A DNA stretch of 64,000 nt from Zoogloea sp. LCSB751 (GTDB taxonomy: Bacteria > Pseudomonadota > Gammaproteobacteria > Burkholderiales > Rhodocyclaceae), in the NCBI RefSeq assembly GCF_002028455.1, contig NZ_MWUM01000007.1:186001-250000 (forward strand), read 5' to 3'. Position 1 is the stretch's first letter, and every line of letters starts with the position of its first letter. Made by a program: the position numbers and the translations under genes. Below, piece by piece: positions 35,426 through 44,004 of this stretch. The notes under the pieces were generated by a model. The model saw only the letters and a program-made list of their open reading frames with translations. It ran no database searches and was not told the DNA's origin.

Positions 35426-36162
35426 TGCGGGTGCAGATCCTGATGTACCACCGGGTCGGCGACTTCCCCGGCCGGGTCAAGGCCCATGGCGCGCTGTACT
35501 GCCACCTGCCGCGCTTCCGGGCGCAGATGAGGCTGTTCAAGCTGCTGGGCTATTCGGTGATCGGTCTCGACGACGCGGTGGCCGGCCTGCGCGGTGAGCA
35601 GCCGCTGCCGTCGCGACCGCTGGTGCTGACCTTCGACGACGCCTACGTGGACTTTCTGACCCACGCCGCGCCGGTGCTCAAGGAGCACGGCTACCCGGCG
35701 ACGGTGTATGCGGTGAGCGGGCTGATCGGCCAGACCTCCAGCTGGGATGCCGGCAAGGGGTCGGAACCGGCGCCGCTGATGAACGCCGCCCAGTTGCGCG
35801 AGGTGCAGGATCTCGGCTTCACCATCGGTTCCCATTCCCGCAGCCACCTGCGCCTTGCCGAGCAGGGTACGGAGCGCATCGTCGATGAAATGAATTCCAG
35901 CAAGGCCGTGCTGGAAGACCTCCTCGGCCGGCGCGTGGACCATTTCTGCTACCCCTACGGCAGCCACGACCTGCGCTGCGTCGAGGCCGCCGCTGCCGCC
36001 GGTTATTTCAGCGGCACCACCTGCGAGCGGGCTGCGGCAACGCCGGAGGACGATCTGCTGAGCCTGCCGCGCAAGGCCGTGTCGCGCGGCGACGACGTCT
36101 TCGGCGTGGCCTGGAAGCTGCTCGCCAAGAACACCCCAAAACACCCGCCGATCCGCCGCTGA
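35422..36162 (+). CDS. Polysaccharide deacetylase family protein, paralogue 2
   Basis: The 246-residue NodB-fold protein shares TFDDAYVDF, SHSRSHLRL and FCYPYGSHD with the gene at 31478-32230, and its ends (RKAVS, FGV-WKLL-KNT) match too. The main difference is the 105-120 loop (SSWDAGKGSEPAP against SEWVTPEGLVPAP). Catalytic Asp and His residues are all kept. It is the last gene of the overlapping chain and converges with the ZntB-like gene 13 bases away. The two paralogues flank a GT9 and two GT4 genes. Confidence 0.9.
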   Translation: MMRVQILMYHRVGDFPGRVKAHGALYCHLPRFRAQMRLFKLLGYSVIGLDDAVAGLRGEQPLPSRPLVLTFDDAYVDFLTHAAPVLKEHGYPATVYAVSGLIGQTSSWDAGKGSEPAPLMNAAQLREVQDLGFTIGSHSRSHLRLAEQGTERIVDEMNSSKAVLEDLLGRRVDHFCYPYGSHDLRCVEAAAAAGYFSGTTCERAAATPEDDLLSLPRKAVSRGDDVFGVAWKLLAKNTPKHPPIRR

Positions 36163-36175
36163 ACGGTCCGCAGGG

Positions 36176-37192
36176 CTATTCGTCGTTCTGCCGGAAGGCC
36201 CACCAGGCGGCGCCGACGGTGAAGCTGGCGATGATCGCCACGACGATCCAGAAGCCTTCCGGATGGTCGGCCAGCGGAATGCCGCCGACGTTCATGCCGA
36301 GCAGGCCGGCGATCATGTTGATCGGCAGCGCCAGCACGGTGACCATCGTCAGCACGAACACGCTGCGGTTGGTTTCCTCGGTGACCCGCGCCGCGACTTC
36401 TTCCTGCAGCAGCTTGATGCGTTCCTGCAGCGCGCTCATGTCGGCCAGCACGGCCGAGAATTCCTCGGTCGAATGGCGCAGGTCCTGCAGGTCATCGGCG
36501 GCGATCCAGCGCGGTGGCTGGTTGAGCAGGCGGAACAGGGCGCCCGGCTCCGGCGCCAACAGGCGGCGCAGGCGCACCAGCACGCGGCGCAGCGAACCCA
36601 GCCGGGCGCGGCTGCGCTGCCCGCGTTCGGCAAGCATGGTGTCTTCCACGTCGTCCACCTGGTCGGTGGCGGTGCGCACGATCTGCACCAGCACGTCGGC
36701 CTGGTCGCGCAGCAGGTGGGTCAGCATGGCCACCGTGGAGTCGAAGGTCTCCCCCTGGCGTACTGCCTCGCGCAGGCGGTCGATGGTGCGCAGCGGCTGC
36801 AGGCGGGCGCTGATCACCGTCCGTTCGTCCAGGTACAGCCACAGGGTGGCGAGCTGTGACGGCTCGAAGTCGAATTCGTAGAGCACGTCGTTCACCACCG
36901 CGATCAGCGCGTCGTGGGCGTACTCGATGCGCGTCGAGCGGGAGCCCTCGTGCAGCGCGTCGAAGAAGGCGTCCACCTCGCCCAGGTGTTCCTGCAGCCA
37001 GCGCTCGGTGGCGGCGTTGGCGAGGTTGAAGTGCAGCCACGCGAAGGCCCCGTCATGGGCCACCTCGGCGCCGCTCAGCCAGCGGGTGGCCCGCGCCGTG
37101 TCGAGGGCTTCGCCGGCAGCGCCGGGGCGGAACAGGAAACCGGAGATCAGCCCCGAGCGGTCGGAGCCATAGGAGGCGTCGGTAGGCAGCAC
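36176..37192 (-). CDS. ZntB/CorA-family divalent cation transporter
   Basis: The start is GTG 37190-37192, giving 338 residues. A long N-terminal cytoplasmic domain ends in two C-terminal helices (FVLTMVTVLALPINMIAGLL near 280-299 and WIVVAIIASFTVGAAWWAF near 315-333) joined by GMNVGGIP. GMN is the CorA selectivity motif, and its GMNVGG form is typical of ZntB-type members. It would move zinc or another divalent metal through a pentameric channel. It is transcribed against the LPS locus. The metal is an inference. Confidence 0.9.
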   Translation of the reverse strand: MLPTDASYGSDRSGLISGFLFRPGAAGEALDTARATRWLSGAEVAHDGAFAWLHFNLANAATERWLQEHLGEVDAFFDALHEGSRSTRIEYAHDALIAVVNDVLYEFDFEPSQLATLWLYLDERTVISARLQPLRTIDRLREAVRQGETFDSTVAMLTHLLRDQADVLVQIVRTATDQVDDVEDTMLAERGQRSRARLGSLRRVLVRLRRLLAPEPGALFRLLNQPPRWIAADDLQDLRHSTEEFSAVLADMSALQERIKLLQEEVAARVTEETNRSVFVLTMVTVLALPINMIAGLLGMNVGGIPLADHPEGFWIVVAIIASFTVGAAWWAFRQNDE

Positions 37193-37264
37193 GGCGGGTA
37201 TGCAGAAAGACCAGCCGGCGAGCCTAACGGCCCAATGTCACGCCGCTGTGACAATGGGCTGTCG

Positions 37265-38161
37265 TCAGCCTTTCGTGTGGGCGGCCAGTTCGGCCATTGC
37301 CTGGTGGGCGATGTCGCGGCCGTCGAAGAAACCGGCCCGGCGCAGCAGGGGCTGCCAGCCGCGCCAGATCAGGGTCCGGCGGCGCTTCATCTCGATGACC
37401 CGCAGCGTGGGGCGCTTGGGCAGGCTGTTCCACGGCAGGGCGAGCCCCAGGCTGGCCTGCTCGGCGGCAAAGTTCCGCTGATCGCGCAGCATGGACGGAT
37501 AGACGGCGAGCTGTGGCCGGTCGGCGCACAACAGTGCGAACACGTGGCTGGGGCCGGTATCGCCGCCGATGAAAAGGTCGGCGGCCAGCATTTCGGCCAG
37601 CATGCGCTCGAAGCTGCCGATGAACTGGGCCGAGGCGGGGTTGAGCACGATGACCTCGGCGCCGAGCTGGCGCAGTTCGTCGCACAGGGCGTCGGCATCC
37701 TTGCGGCGCCAGCGCCGGGCCAGGTTGTAGGGGGCGTCGTCGAGGACGTGGATGAGGATCCGTGGCCGACCGGCCGGCGTCGAGGCAGCCAGTTCCCGCG
37801 CCTGGGCGGCGATGGCGGGAGGCAGCGTTTCGAAATGGCCGGCCTGGGGATGGGCGGCGAAGGCATTGGTGACGGTCAGCCACAGGTTGCCCATGTTCCA
37901 CTCGGGCAGCGCGGCGGCGGCGATCTGCGCCTCGCTCCAGTCCACGAAGGTTTCGCCGAAATAGCGCGGCAGCGGGAAGTCCCTGGCCAGAACCGGGTGG
38001 CGGTCGATCAGCGCGAAGCGCTCACCGCTTTGCCGGTGGCGCAATTGGGCCATCCAGGCGCAGGCCATGCGGTCGCCGAGGCGCATGGTGCTGCAATCGA
38101 CGAAGGCGGTGACCTGCGCGTCTTCTTCCGGTGGGTGCTGGCTGGGGGTGGGCGTCTGCAT
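37265..38161 (-). CDS. GT9-like glycosyltransferase-fold protein
   Basis: I choose ATG 38159-38161 over an upstream GTG at 38206 because a GAGGA site lies near it; the product has 298 residues. The best family clue is FIGGDTGPSHVFALLCADRP near 200-219, matching the ADP-heptose binding block of GT9 enzymes. RILIHVLDDAPYNLARRW near 128 lies at the domain junction. The N-terminal domain lacks the usual GD-x4-P motif, having MRLGDRMACAW instead. It may be a divergent transferase of core LPS or a relative without activity. It is outside the overlapping LPS chain and on the opposite strand. Confidence 0.7.
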   Translation of the reverse strand: MQTPTPSQHPPEEDAQVTAFVDCSTMRLGDRMACAWMAQLRHRQSGERFALIDRHPVLARDFPLPRYFGETFVDWSEAQIAAAALPEWNMGNLWLTVTNAFAAHPQAGHFETLPPAIAAQARELAASTPAGRPRILIHVLDDAPYNLARRWRRKDADALCDELRQLGAEVIVLNPASAQFIGSFERMLAEMLAADLFIGGDTGPSHVFALLCADRPQLAVYPSMLRDQRNFAAEQASLGLALPWNSLPKRPTLRVIEMKRRRTLIWRGWQPLLRRAGFFDGRDIAHQAMAELAAHTKG

Positions 38162-38289
38162 GCCGCTGCTGTCCTCTTCGTCGACGCTGTGGCCCGGCGT
38201 GGGCACCAGCGGAAAATGGCGCGAAAGTGTAACAGCCCAGGCGAATCCGTCCTGGCCTATGTGGCTGGCTCATCGCAGGCCGGTTTGCC

Positions 38290-38315
38290 GTGGGGGTGAA
38301 TGAATTCGCCCCCAC
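38290..38315. repeat. Short palindromic repeat, copy B
   Basis: A 26-base palindrome has 12-base arms around a GA centre, with one T-G wobble (core GTGAATGAATTCGCCC). It lies between the start of the GT9-like gene and the end of the HPP gene, both on the minus strand. It may be a transcript boundary, but no T-run follows it. Confidence 0.75.
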
Positions 38316-38341
38316 AGGCGCTGCTCAACAGGAAGTCGGCG

Positions 38342-38851
38342 TCACCAGTACTGGGGATAGTGCTTCGCACCGCGCAGGTTGTTGTACACCAGCGCGACGG
38401 CCACCAGCAGCAGGGCGCCGGTGAGGGTCGGGGTGAGCAGGAAGGACCAGCCCGGTGCGGTGAGGAAGACGATCACCGGGTTGGAGCCGGCCGGCGGATG
38501 GACGCAGCGTAGCGCCATCATGCCCATGATCGCCAGTGCCACCGCCAGCGCGGCAGCCCACCAGTGCGGGCCGAAGGCGGCCAGGCAGGCCAGCCCGACG
38601 AAGCTGCTCAGGGTGTGGCCGAGGACTACGTTGCGCGGCTGGGAGAAGGGCACTTCCGGAAAGCCGAAGACCAGCACGCAGGAGGCGCCGAAGGAGCCCA
38701 GCAGCAGGGCCAGCGAGGCCTGTTCGGCGAGGCCGGCTACCACCGCGATGGCGAGGAAGCCGCCGAGCCCGGCCAGGGCGATGGATTGGACCGAAGGCAT
38801 CGGGGGCAGGGCGCTACCGGTGCCGCGCAAGCGTTGAAGGAAGGCAGGCAT
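38342..38851 (-). CDS. HPP family membrane protein
   Basis: ATG 38849-38851, with GGAGA eight bases upstream, gives 169 residues. Four hydrophobic helices are present, and the name-giving HPP motif occurs in RCVHPPAGSNPVIVFL near 118-133. A FGASCVLVFGFPEVPFSQPRN stretch is also family-typical. HPP proteins have been linked to nitrite transport in chloroplasts and cyanobacteria; the bacterial role is not settled. It is divergent from a TetR-type regulator across a palindromic operator, so it is probably that regulator's target. Confidence 0.88.
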   Translation of the reverse strand: MPAFLQRLRGTGSALPPMPSVQSIALAGLGGFLAIAVVAGLAEQASLALLLGSFGASCVLVFGFPEVPFSQPRNVVLGHTLSSFVGLACLAAFGPHWWAAALAVALAIMGMMALRCVHPPAGSNPVIVFLTAPGWSFLLTPTLTGALLLVAVALVYNNLRGAKHYPQYW

Positions 38852-38866
38852 TTGATGTTCTCCAGT

Positions 38867-38890
38867 ATAGTAGACAGATCTGTCTACTAT
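38867..38890. promoter_or_regulatory. 24-bp perfect palindrome, TetR-type operator
   Basis: The 24 bases are perfectly self-complementary; the central 16 read TAGACAGATCTGTCTA. The site lies 15 bases before the HPP start (minus strand) and 53 before the tetR ATG (plus strand). TAGAC-N6-GTCTA-like dyads are typical of TetR repressors such as NemR, from memory. It probably represses both genes. Confidence 0.85.
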
Positions 38891-38943
38891 CAGCCTTCGC
38901 CGTCGGCTTTGCAAGCCCTGCGGCAGCAGGTAACGTGAAGCCC

Positions 38944-39543
38944 ATGCCCACTCCAATGCCATCGCAGCTCGCGCCCCGCGCCGACAAGCGCGCCCATCTG
39001 GTCGACACGGCCCTGCGCCTGTTCGCGACCGGTGGCTATCACGCGGTCGGCATCGACCGGGTGCTGGCCGAGGCCGGGGTTGCAAAGAAGACCCTGTACG
39101 CTCATTTCCCGTCGAAGAATGCGCTGATCGCCGAGGTGCTGCGCGAGCGCGACCGGCGTTTCCGCGCCAGCCTGGCGGCTTTCGTCGACCGTCAATCGGC
39201 ACCGCTGGATCGTCTGGCGGCGGTGTTCGCCTGGCATCGCCAGTGGTTTGAAGAACCGGGTTTCGCCGGCTGCATGTTCCTCAACGTCGCCGCGGAGTTC
39301 CATGGGGAGGTGGCCGAGTTGCAGCTGTTGGCCCGCGAGCACAAGCGGGCCGTCGAAACCTACCTCGTCGGGTTGCTGGAGCCGCTGACCGGCGCCGGCG
39401 AGGCTCCGGTACTGGCCGCCGACTTCAACCTGCTGCTCGACGGGGCGATCGGCGTGGCCTTGGTGAGTGGCGATGCAGAGGCCGCGGGGCGGGCCTGGAA
39501 CATGGCGCGTCGGCTGCTTCCCGCATTTGCCGCACCTGCTTGA
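38944..39543 (+). CDS. TetR-family transcriptional regulator
   Basis: From ATG 38944 the protein has 199 residues; a GTG at 38935 and an ATG at 38956 are alternatives. The N-terminal helix-turn-helix runs from about 16 to 60 (RAHLVDTALRLFATGGYHAV, VLAEAGVAKKTLYAHFPSKN). The C-terminal ligand domain contains EEPGFAGCMFLNVAAEF near 102-118. That FxxCMF-type block occurs in regulators of the AcrR/NemR-like branch that sense electrophiles. A single Cys there could be the sensor. Its operator is the adjacent 24-bp palindrome. Confidence 0.92.
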   Translation: MPTPMPSQLAPRADKRAHLVDTALRLFATGGYHAVGIDRVLAEAGVAKKTLYAHFPSKNALIAEVLRERDRRFRASLAAFVDRQSAPLDRLAAVFAWHRQWFEEPGFAGCMFLNVAAEFHGEVAELQLLAREHKRAVETYLVGLLEPLTGAGEAPVLAADFNLLLDGAIGVALVSGDAEAAGRAWNMARRLLPAFAAPA

Positions 39544-39604
39544 GTCATTGCCGGCCTGCTGATTTCCGTTTCCTTATCACCCGTGTGTCCAGGAGAACCC
39601 TTCA

Positions 39605-40084
39605 ATGAGCGAAACCAGGTTTCCTATCGCCATCCGCGCCGCCGACGCCGAACCCCGTCGCCGACCGTCCGCCTATCCGGAACCCTTCGCGTCGCGCATG
39701 AACGGCCGCGAGAAAAGCCCCCTCGGCGACCTCTTCGGCCTCGGCAATTTCGGCGTCAACCTGGTGCGCATGGCCCCCGGTGCGGTGTCCGCGCTGCGCC
39801 ACGCCCATAGCCGGCAGGACGAGTTCATCTACGTGCTGAGCGGCACGCCGACACTGCGCACCGACCACGGCGAAACCCGCCTCGAGCCGGGCATGTGTGC
39901 CGGCTTCCGGGCCGGCTCCGGCGATGCGCACTGCCTGGTGAACCTCAGCGGGGAGGAGGCTGTATATCTGGAGGTTGGCGACCGCAGCGAGGGCGATGCC
40001 GTCAGCTACCCGGACGACGACCTCCAGGCCCTCCGCGAGGACGGCCGCTGGGTCTTCGTGCACAAGGACGGTTCGCCCTATTGA
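39605..40084 (+). CDS. Cupin-domain protein
   Basis: The 159-residue single-cupin protein carries metal-site motif 1, HAHSRQDEFIYVLSG near 66-80 (His, His and Glu), and motif 2, PGMCAGFRAGSGDAHCLVN near 98-116. The C-terminal tail is acidic. Such proteins can be isomerases, oxygenases or binding proteins; the reaction is unknown. It has an AGGAGAAC ribosome site shortly before the ATG and lies 61 bases after the TetR gene, which may co-transcribe it. Confidence 0.88.
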   Translation: MSETRFPIAIRAADAEPRRRPSAYPEPFASRMNGREKSPLGDLFGLGNFGVNLVRMAPGAVSALRHAHSRQDEFIYVLSGTPTLRTDHGETRLEPGMCAGFRAGSGDAHCLVNLSGEEAVYLEVGDRSEGDAVSYPDDDLQALREDGRWVFVHKDGSPY

Positions 40085-40297
40085 CCGGTGGATTCCGGTG
40101 GTAATTCCCGGTCCCCTGTGGTGCCTTATTTCCGTTTTGGGCCTACCCATGAAAACGAGTTGTAATACCCGCTATTTTTCATGGATCCATAGCTGAAAAT
40201 ACCATTTGGCTTTACCTGTCGAGACCGGATTTCCTGTCCTAGTATGCCTTTGCAGTACCTCTTATTTGACTTGGCATATTTATCGGAGGAAATCCAA

Positions 40298-40960
40298 ATG
40301 GCCTATTTCGTGCTCAAGCGGGGAGACAGTGGAGATGACGTCAAACAACTGCAGGCTGCGTTGATCGAACGCGGGGTGCTTGGGAACGAGACTGCCGGAA
40401 CGCCAAACGAGGACGGCAGGTTCGGCCGGATCACCGAGGACGCGGTGAAGAAGTTCCAGCAGGAACGGCACCTGGACGTGGACGGCATCGTCGGCCGCGA
40501 AACGGCTGCTGCGCTGGGGTTGGACTGGACGGCGCGCCTGCAGGCGCAGCAGCAGTCGGTGGCGGCAGCCCGCAACGCGCCGCCGGCACATGTGCTGAGC
40601 GAGCAGCAGCTTGCGTTATTGGCCGAGAAGATTGATGCGTTGATTCCGACCGGCCCCTTCGATCTGATCGACGGACCCTTGATCAGCTGGCTGGTGTCGC
40701 GGCTCGATGCGGCCCTGGCGAAGATCCTGCCGTCCGGTGTGCTGGCCTATATCAACGACTTCAACCAAGGGCTTCCCAGCGGTGATTTCAGCGTGTTGAA
40801 GGCACGTCTGGTCAAGACGCTGAATGCCCACATCAATGTCCCGCTCATTCCCGAACATATCGAGGAGAAAATCATCGCCTTTTTCGTCGATGTGATTGCC
40901 GATGCGCTGCAGCTCGGCCGGACTTTCGATACGGCTTTGGCGAAGCCGGCGGGTGCCTGA
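40298..40960 (+). CDS. Peptidoglycan-binding domain protein
   Basis: A clear GGAGGA site seven bases before ATG 40298 fixes the start, giving 220 residues. Residues 5-70 are a PG_binding_1 domain: RGDSGDDVKQLQAALIERG, then GRFGRITEDAVKKFQ and DVDGIVGRETAAAL. The remaining 150 residues are helical, with no known domain, and no signal peptide is visible. That makes a wall location uncertain and leaves a phage- or effector-like origin possible. The 213-base upstream region is unusually AT-rich for this window and holds a near-palindrome around ATGGATCCAT (40181-40190). Confidence 0.8.
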   Translation: MAYFVLKRGDSGDDVKQLQAALIERGVLGNETAGTPNEDGRFGRITEDAVKKFQQERHLDVDGIVGRETAAALGLDWTARLQAQQQSVAAARNAPPAHVLSEQQLALLAEKIDALIPTGPFDLIDGPLISWLVSRLDAALAKILPSGVLAYINDFNQGLPSGDFSVLKARLVKTLNAHINVPLIPEHIEEKIIAFFVDVIADALQLGRTFDTALAKPAGA

Positions 40961-40977
40961 TTCCCGCTGATTGATTA

Positions 40978-41012
40978 CAGGGCGAATTCCGCTTCCGGAT
41001 TTCGCCCTGTTT
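40978..41012. terminator. Bidirectional hairpin terminator
   Basis: A 14-base stem (CAGGGCGAATTCCG paired with CGGATTTCGCCCTG, one mismatch) with a CTTC loop occupies 40978-41009 and is followed by TTT. It lies between the convergent peptidoglycan-binding gene and glutamate dehydrogenase gene. It is not a copy of the dispersed palindromic repeat. Confidence 0.8.
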
Positions 41013-41068
41013 CCGATTGGTTTGTTGCGCCCGTTTGCCGGGGCAATAGCCACTGAGTGGCCACGCCG

Positions 41069-42355
41069 TTACGGATACAGCCCGCGCACCTTGTGGGCCA
41101 GCAGCACGCGTTCGCAGCCGAGCACGAAGGCGGCGGTGCGCAGCGGGATGCCTTTGGCCTGGGCCGAGTCCCAGACCGCTGCGAAGGCTTCGCGCATGAT
41201 GCGGTCGAGGCGGGCGTTGATCTCGTCCTCGGTCCAGAAGAAGGCGCTGATGTCCTGCACCCACTCGAAGTAACTCACCGTCACGCCGCCGGCGTTGGCG
41301 AGCACGTCGGGGATCACCGTGATGCCGCGCTCCTGCAGGATCAGGTCGGCCTCCGGCGTAGTCGGGCCGTTGGCGCCCTCGGTGATGATGCGGGTACGGA
41401 TGTGGCCGGCGTTGGCGGCGGTGATCTGATTCTCCATCGCCGCGGCAATCAGCACGTCGGTCTCCATCTGCCAGAAGTCGTCGGTGGACACCGATTCGGC
41501 GCCCGGCGCGCCCTGCAGCGTGCCATGCTCGTGGCGCCAGGCCTTCACTGCCCGCACGTCGAGGCCGGCCGGATTGACGATGGCGCCGGTGCTGTCCTGG
41601 ATCGCGACGATCTTCGCGCCGGCGTTGGAGAACAGGCGTGCCGCCGCTTCGCCGACATTGCCGAAGCCCTGCACCGCGACCCGCGCGCCGCTCAGCTCCA
41701 GGCTGATGTGTCGCGCCGCCTCGACGGTGGCGACGAAGACCCCGCGGCCGGTGGCGTCCTTGCGGCCCAGGCTGCCGCCCAGGCTGATCGGCTTGCCGGT
41801 GACCACGCTCATCGCGGTGCGGCCCTCGTTCATCGAGTAGGTGTCCATGATCCACGCCATGGTCTGCTCGTTGGTGTTGATGTCCGGGGCCGGCACGTCC
41901 TTGTCCTGGCCGAGCAGGATGTGGATCTCGCTGGTGTAGCGGCGGGTCAGGCGTTCCAGTTCGGCGATGGACAGCTGCCGCGGATCGACCCGCACGCCGC
42001 CCTTGGCGCCGCCGAAGGGCACGTTCACCACGGCGTTCTTGACGGTCATCCACGCCGACAGGGCCATCACCTCGGCGAGCGTCACGTCCGGGTGGAAGCG
42101 GATGCCGCCCTTGCCCGGCCCGCGGGCCAGGTTGTGCTGGACCCGGTAACCCTCGAAGTGCCCCATCTCGCCGTTGTCGAGGCGGATCGGCACATTGACG
42201 ATCAAGGCCCGCATCGGGCGGGTGAGGATCGGGGTCAGCTTGCGCAAGTCGGGGCTCAGGTGCGGTTCGACCCGGTCCACCTGCACCAGGAAGGTCTCCC
42301 ACGGGCCGAGATGTTCGGCCGACAGGTAGGACGGGATGTGCGAAACGTTGTTCAC
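41069..42355 (-). CDS. gdhA: Glutamate dehydrogenase (Glu/Leu/Phe/Val family)
   Basis: The start is GTG 42353-42355, behind a strong GGAGGAGGAAG site. The 428-residue enzyme has the substrate motif [13 protein letters not shown] near 72-84, the catalytic-lysine block [15 protein letters not shown] near 106-120, and the Rossmann motif [14 protein letters not shown] near 214-227. The length and sequence resemble the catabolic, NAD-linked hexameric type. It interconverts glutamate and 2-oxoglutarate plus ammonia. It is monocistronic: a terminator lies downstream and a divergent gene upstream. Confidence 0.95.
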   Translation of the reverse strand: MNNVSHIPSYLSAEHLGPWETFLVQVDRVEPHLSPDLRKLTPILTRPMRALIVNVPIRLDNGEMGHFEGYRVQHNLARGPGKGGIRFHPDVTLAEVMALSAWMTVKNAVVNVPFGGAKGGVRVDPRQLSIAELERLTRRYTSEIHILLGQDKDVPAPDINTNEQTMAWIMDTYSMNEGRTAMSVVTGKPISLGGSLGRKDATGRGVFVATVEAARHISLELSGARVAVQGFGNVGEAAARLFSNAGAKIVAIQDSTGAIVNPAGLDVRAVKAWRHEHGTLQGAPGAESVSTDDFWQMETDVLIAAAMENQITAANAGHIRTRIITEGANGPTTPEADLILQERGITVIPDVLANAGGVTVSYFEWVQDISAFFWTEDEINARLDRIMREAFAAVWDSAQAKGIPLRTAAFVLGCERVLLAHKVRGLYP

Positions 42356-42511
42356 TTTGTCTTCCTCCTCCGAAGGGCCGGGGCAGGACGCTCTGCCGGC
42401 CTCCTTAATGACGCAGAGTGTGCGGCGGGCTTTCGGTTCCAGTCAGTTGATCACGGTTGTGAACTGCGTCCGCTATGATCGGCTGTGTGTTTTTTGCGAC
42501 GACTGCCCGTG

Positions 42512-43276
42512 ATGCGTGTCCAGAGTCTCCTTGTCCTTGCCGTCGGTGTGATGGCGAGCCTTGCCGCCCAGGCATCCGACGAAGCCCGCCTGCCCGGCGA
42601 CGCGGCCGCGGTGCAGGCCACCGCAGCTGAGCGGCCCTTCAAGCTGAGCTTTGGCGAATACCGTTATGGCGGTAGCTTCGGTGGGCAGGACGTGAACCTG
42701 CGCTACCGCCGCGGCGACTCGTCGGCGTGGCTGGGCGCTTACCGCGACCGGGATTTCGGTAGCCAGGGGCGGGCCGGCGTGGATACCAGCTGGCAGCCTT
42801 TCGAGGGCTCGACGCTGGCGCTGCAGCCGTCCCTGCAATGGGCTTCGGGCGGTTTCTGGGGCGGCAGCTTCAGCGTCGAGCTGGGTGAGCCGTGGTTCGT
42901 ACAGGTCGGCATCGGGCGGACCAACACCAAGCCCTATTTCAATCTCAACTTCGACCCCAACGACGCGTTGTCGCTGGCCGCCGGCTATCGGGACGACAGC
43001 GGCCGCACCTACTACCTGATGGCGATCCGCGACGACCGCCTGGGTACCCACCAGCAGCACGTCCATGCGGTGGCGCGCTGGCCGGTGGGCAACGGGCAGC
43101 GGGTCACCGTCGACGTGCTGCGCAAGACCGGCATCGCCGACAGCGGCCCGGTGGAAGGCTGGGGCCTCAGTCTCGGCTATGACTTCCCGACCTGGTTCCT
43201 GCACCTGGCCTACGAGCCGTGGCAGAACTTCAGCGACCTGAACGCCACCCGCCTGACGGTGGGCTTCCGCTTCTGA
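42512..43276 (+). CDS. Secreted beta-barrel-like protein of unknown function
   Basis: From ATG 42512 the 254-residue precursor has a signal peptide MRVQSLLVLAVGVMASLAAQ ending in an AxA site before SDEARL. The mature part is an array of alternating aromatic/hydrophobic strands (LSFGEYRYGGSFGG, VNLRYRRGD, AWLGAYRDRDFG, WFVQVGIGRTN) and ends in VGFRF, with the C-terminal Phe that outer-membrane barrels use for insertion. I do not recognise a family. A small outer-membrane barrel of eight to twelve strands is likely. It converges with the DUF4197 gene 13 bases away. Confidence 0.8.
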   Translation: MRVQSLLVLAVGVMASLAAQASDEARLPGDAAAVQATAAERPFKLSFGEYRYGGSFGGQDVNLRYRRGDSSAWLGAYRDRDFGSQGRAGVDTSWQPFEGSTLALQPSLQWASGGFWGGSFSVELGEPWFVQVGIGRTNTKPYFNLNFDPNDALSLAAGYRDDSGRTYYLMAIRDDRLGTHQQHVHAVARWPVGNGQRVTVDVLRKTGIADSGPVEGWGLSLGYDFPTWFLHLAYEPWQNFSDLNATRLTVGFRF

Positions 43277-43289
43277 GGCGGGCGCCGGC

Positions 43290-43973
43290 TTACTGGCCCA
43301 GCGCCCCGAAAACCTTCTTCGCCAGGCCGGTGGCGGCGCCGACCGGGTCCTTGCGGATCGCCTTCTCTTCCTCGGCGATCATCAGGTAGAGGCCGTCGAG
43401 GGCCTTGCGGGTCACGTAGTTCTCGATCTTCAGGTCGTCGCCCTTGACCAGTCCGAACTGGCCGGCCTTGCTGGCCAGCTTGTTGTACTGCGCGGCCAGG
43501 GCCAGCTTGTCGGTGGTTTCCTTCACCGTCGGCAGAAAGGATTCGGCGAGCTGGACGGAGGTCTTTTCCTTGAAATACTGGGTGGCCGAGTCGTCGCCGC
43601 CGGTGAGGATCTTCTTGGCGTCCTCGACGCTCATCTTCTTCACCGCGTCCACCAGCAGGACCTTGGCCTTCGGCACGGCCTGCTCGGCGGCCTTGTTCAT
43701 CGTGGCGATCAGCGCGTCCACGTCCTTGCCGCGGCCCATTGTGCGCAGTACGCCTTCCAGCGGTGCGATGCTGTCGGGCAGGCCGATCTTCACTTTCGGA
43801 TTGTTGAGGAAACCTCCGTCCGCACCCAGTTGTCCAACCGCCTTGCCGGCTCCCTGGACGAGGGCGTCCTTCAGGCCGCCCGACGCATCCTTGTCGGTCA
43901 GATCGGACAGACCCAGGGCCCAGGCCTGGCTACAGATGACAAGCAACAGCAAAGCTCTCAAAATCGCACGCAC
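43290..43973 (-). CDS. DUF4197 family exported protein
   Basis: GTG 43971-43973 is chosen because AAGGAGGT lies five bases upstream; a longer frame from 44024 would run into the divergent gene. The 227-residue protein has a signal peptide ending near SQAWA. It then carries the DUF4197 pattern LTDKDASGGLKDALVQGAGKA, the repeated KIGLPDS and the ILTGGDDSATQYFKEKT block. The function is unknown; homologues are periplasmic or lipoproteins. Only 31 bases separate its start from that of the divergent TlpA-like gene. Confidence 0.9.
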   Translation of the reverse strand: MRAILRALLLLVICSQAWALGLSDLTDKDASGGLKDALVQGAGKAVGQLGADGGFLNNPKVKIGLPDSIAPLEGVLRTMGRGKDVDALIATMNKAAEQAVPKAKVLLVDAVKKMSVEDAKKILTGGDDSATQYFKEKTSVQLAESFLPTVKETTDKLALAAQYNKLASKAGQFGLVKGDDLKIENYVTRKALDGLYLMIAEEEKAIRKDPVGAATGLAKKVFGALGQ

Positions 43974-44004
43974 GGCATACCTCCTTCTTTTCCGGTTGAA
44001 CACG

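Noticed and set aside
40978..41009. Hairpin considered as another copy of the dispersed palindromic repeat
   Set aside because: Only the GGCGAATTC hexamer-level resemblance is shared; arms and loop differ and it reads as a terminator.
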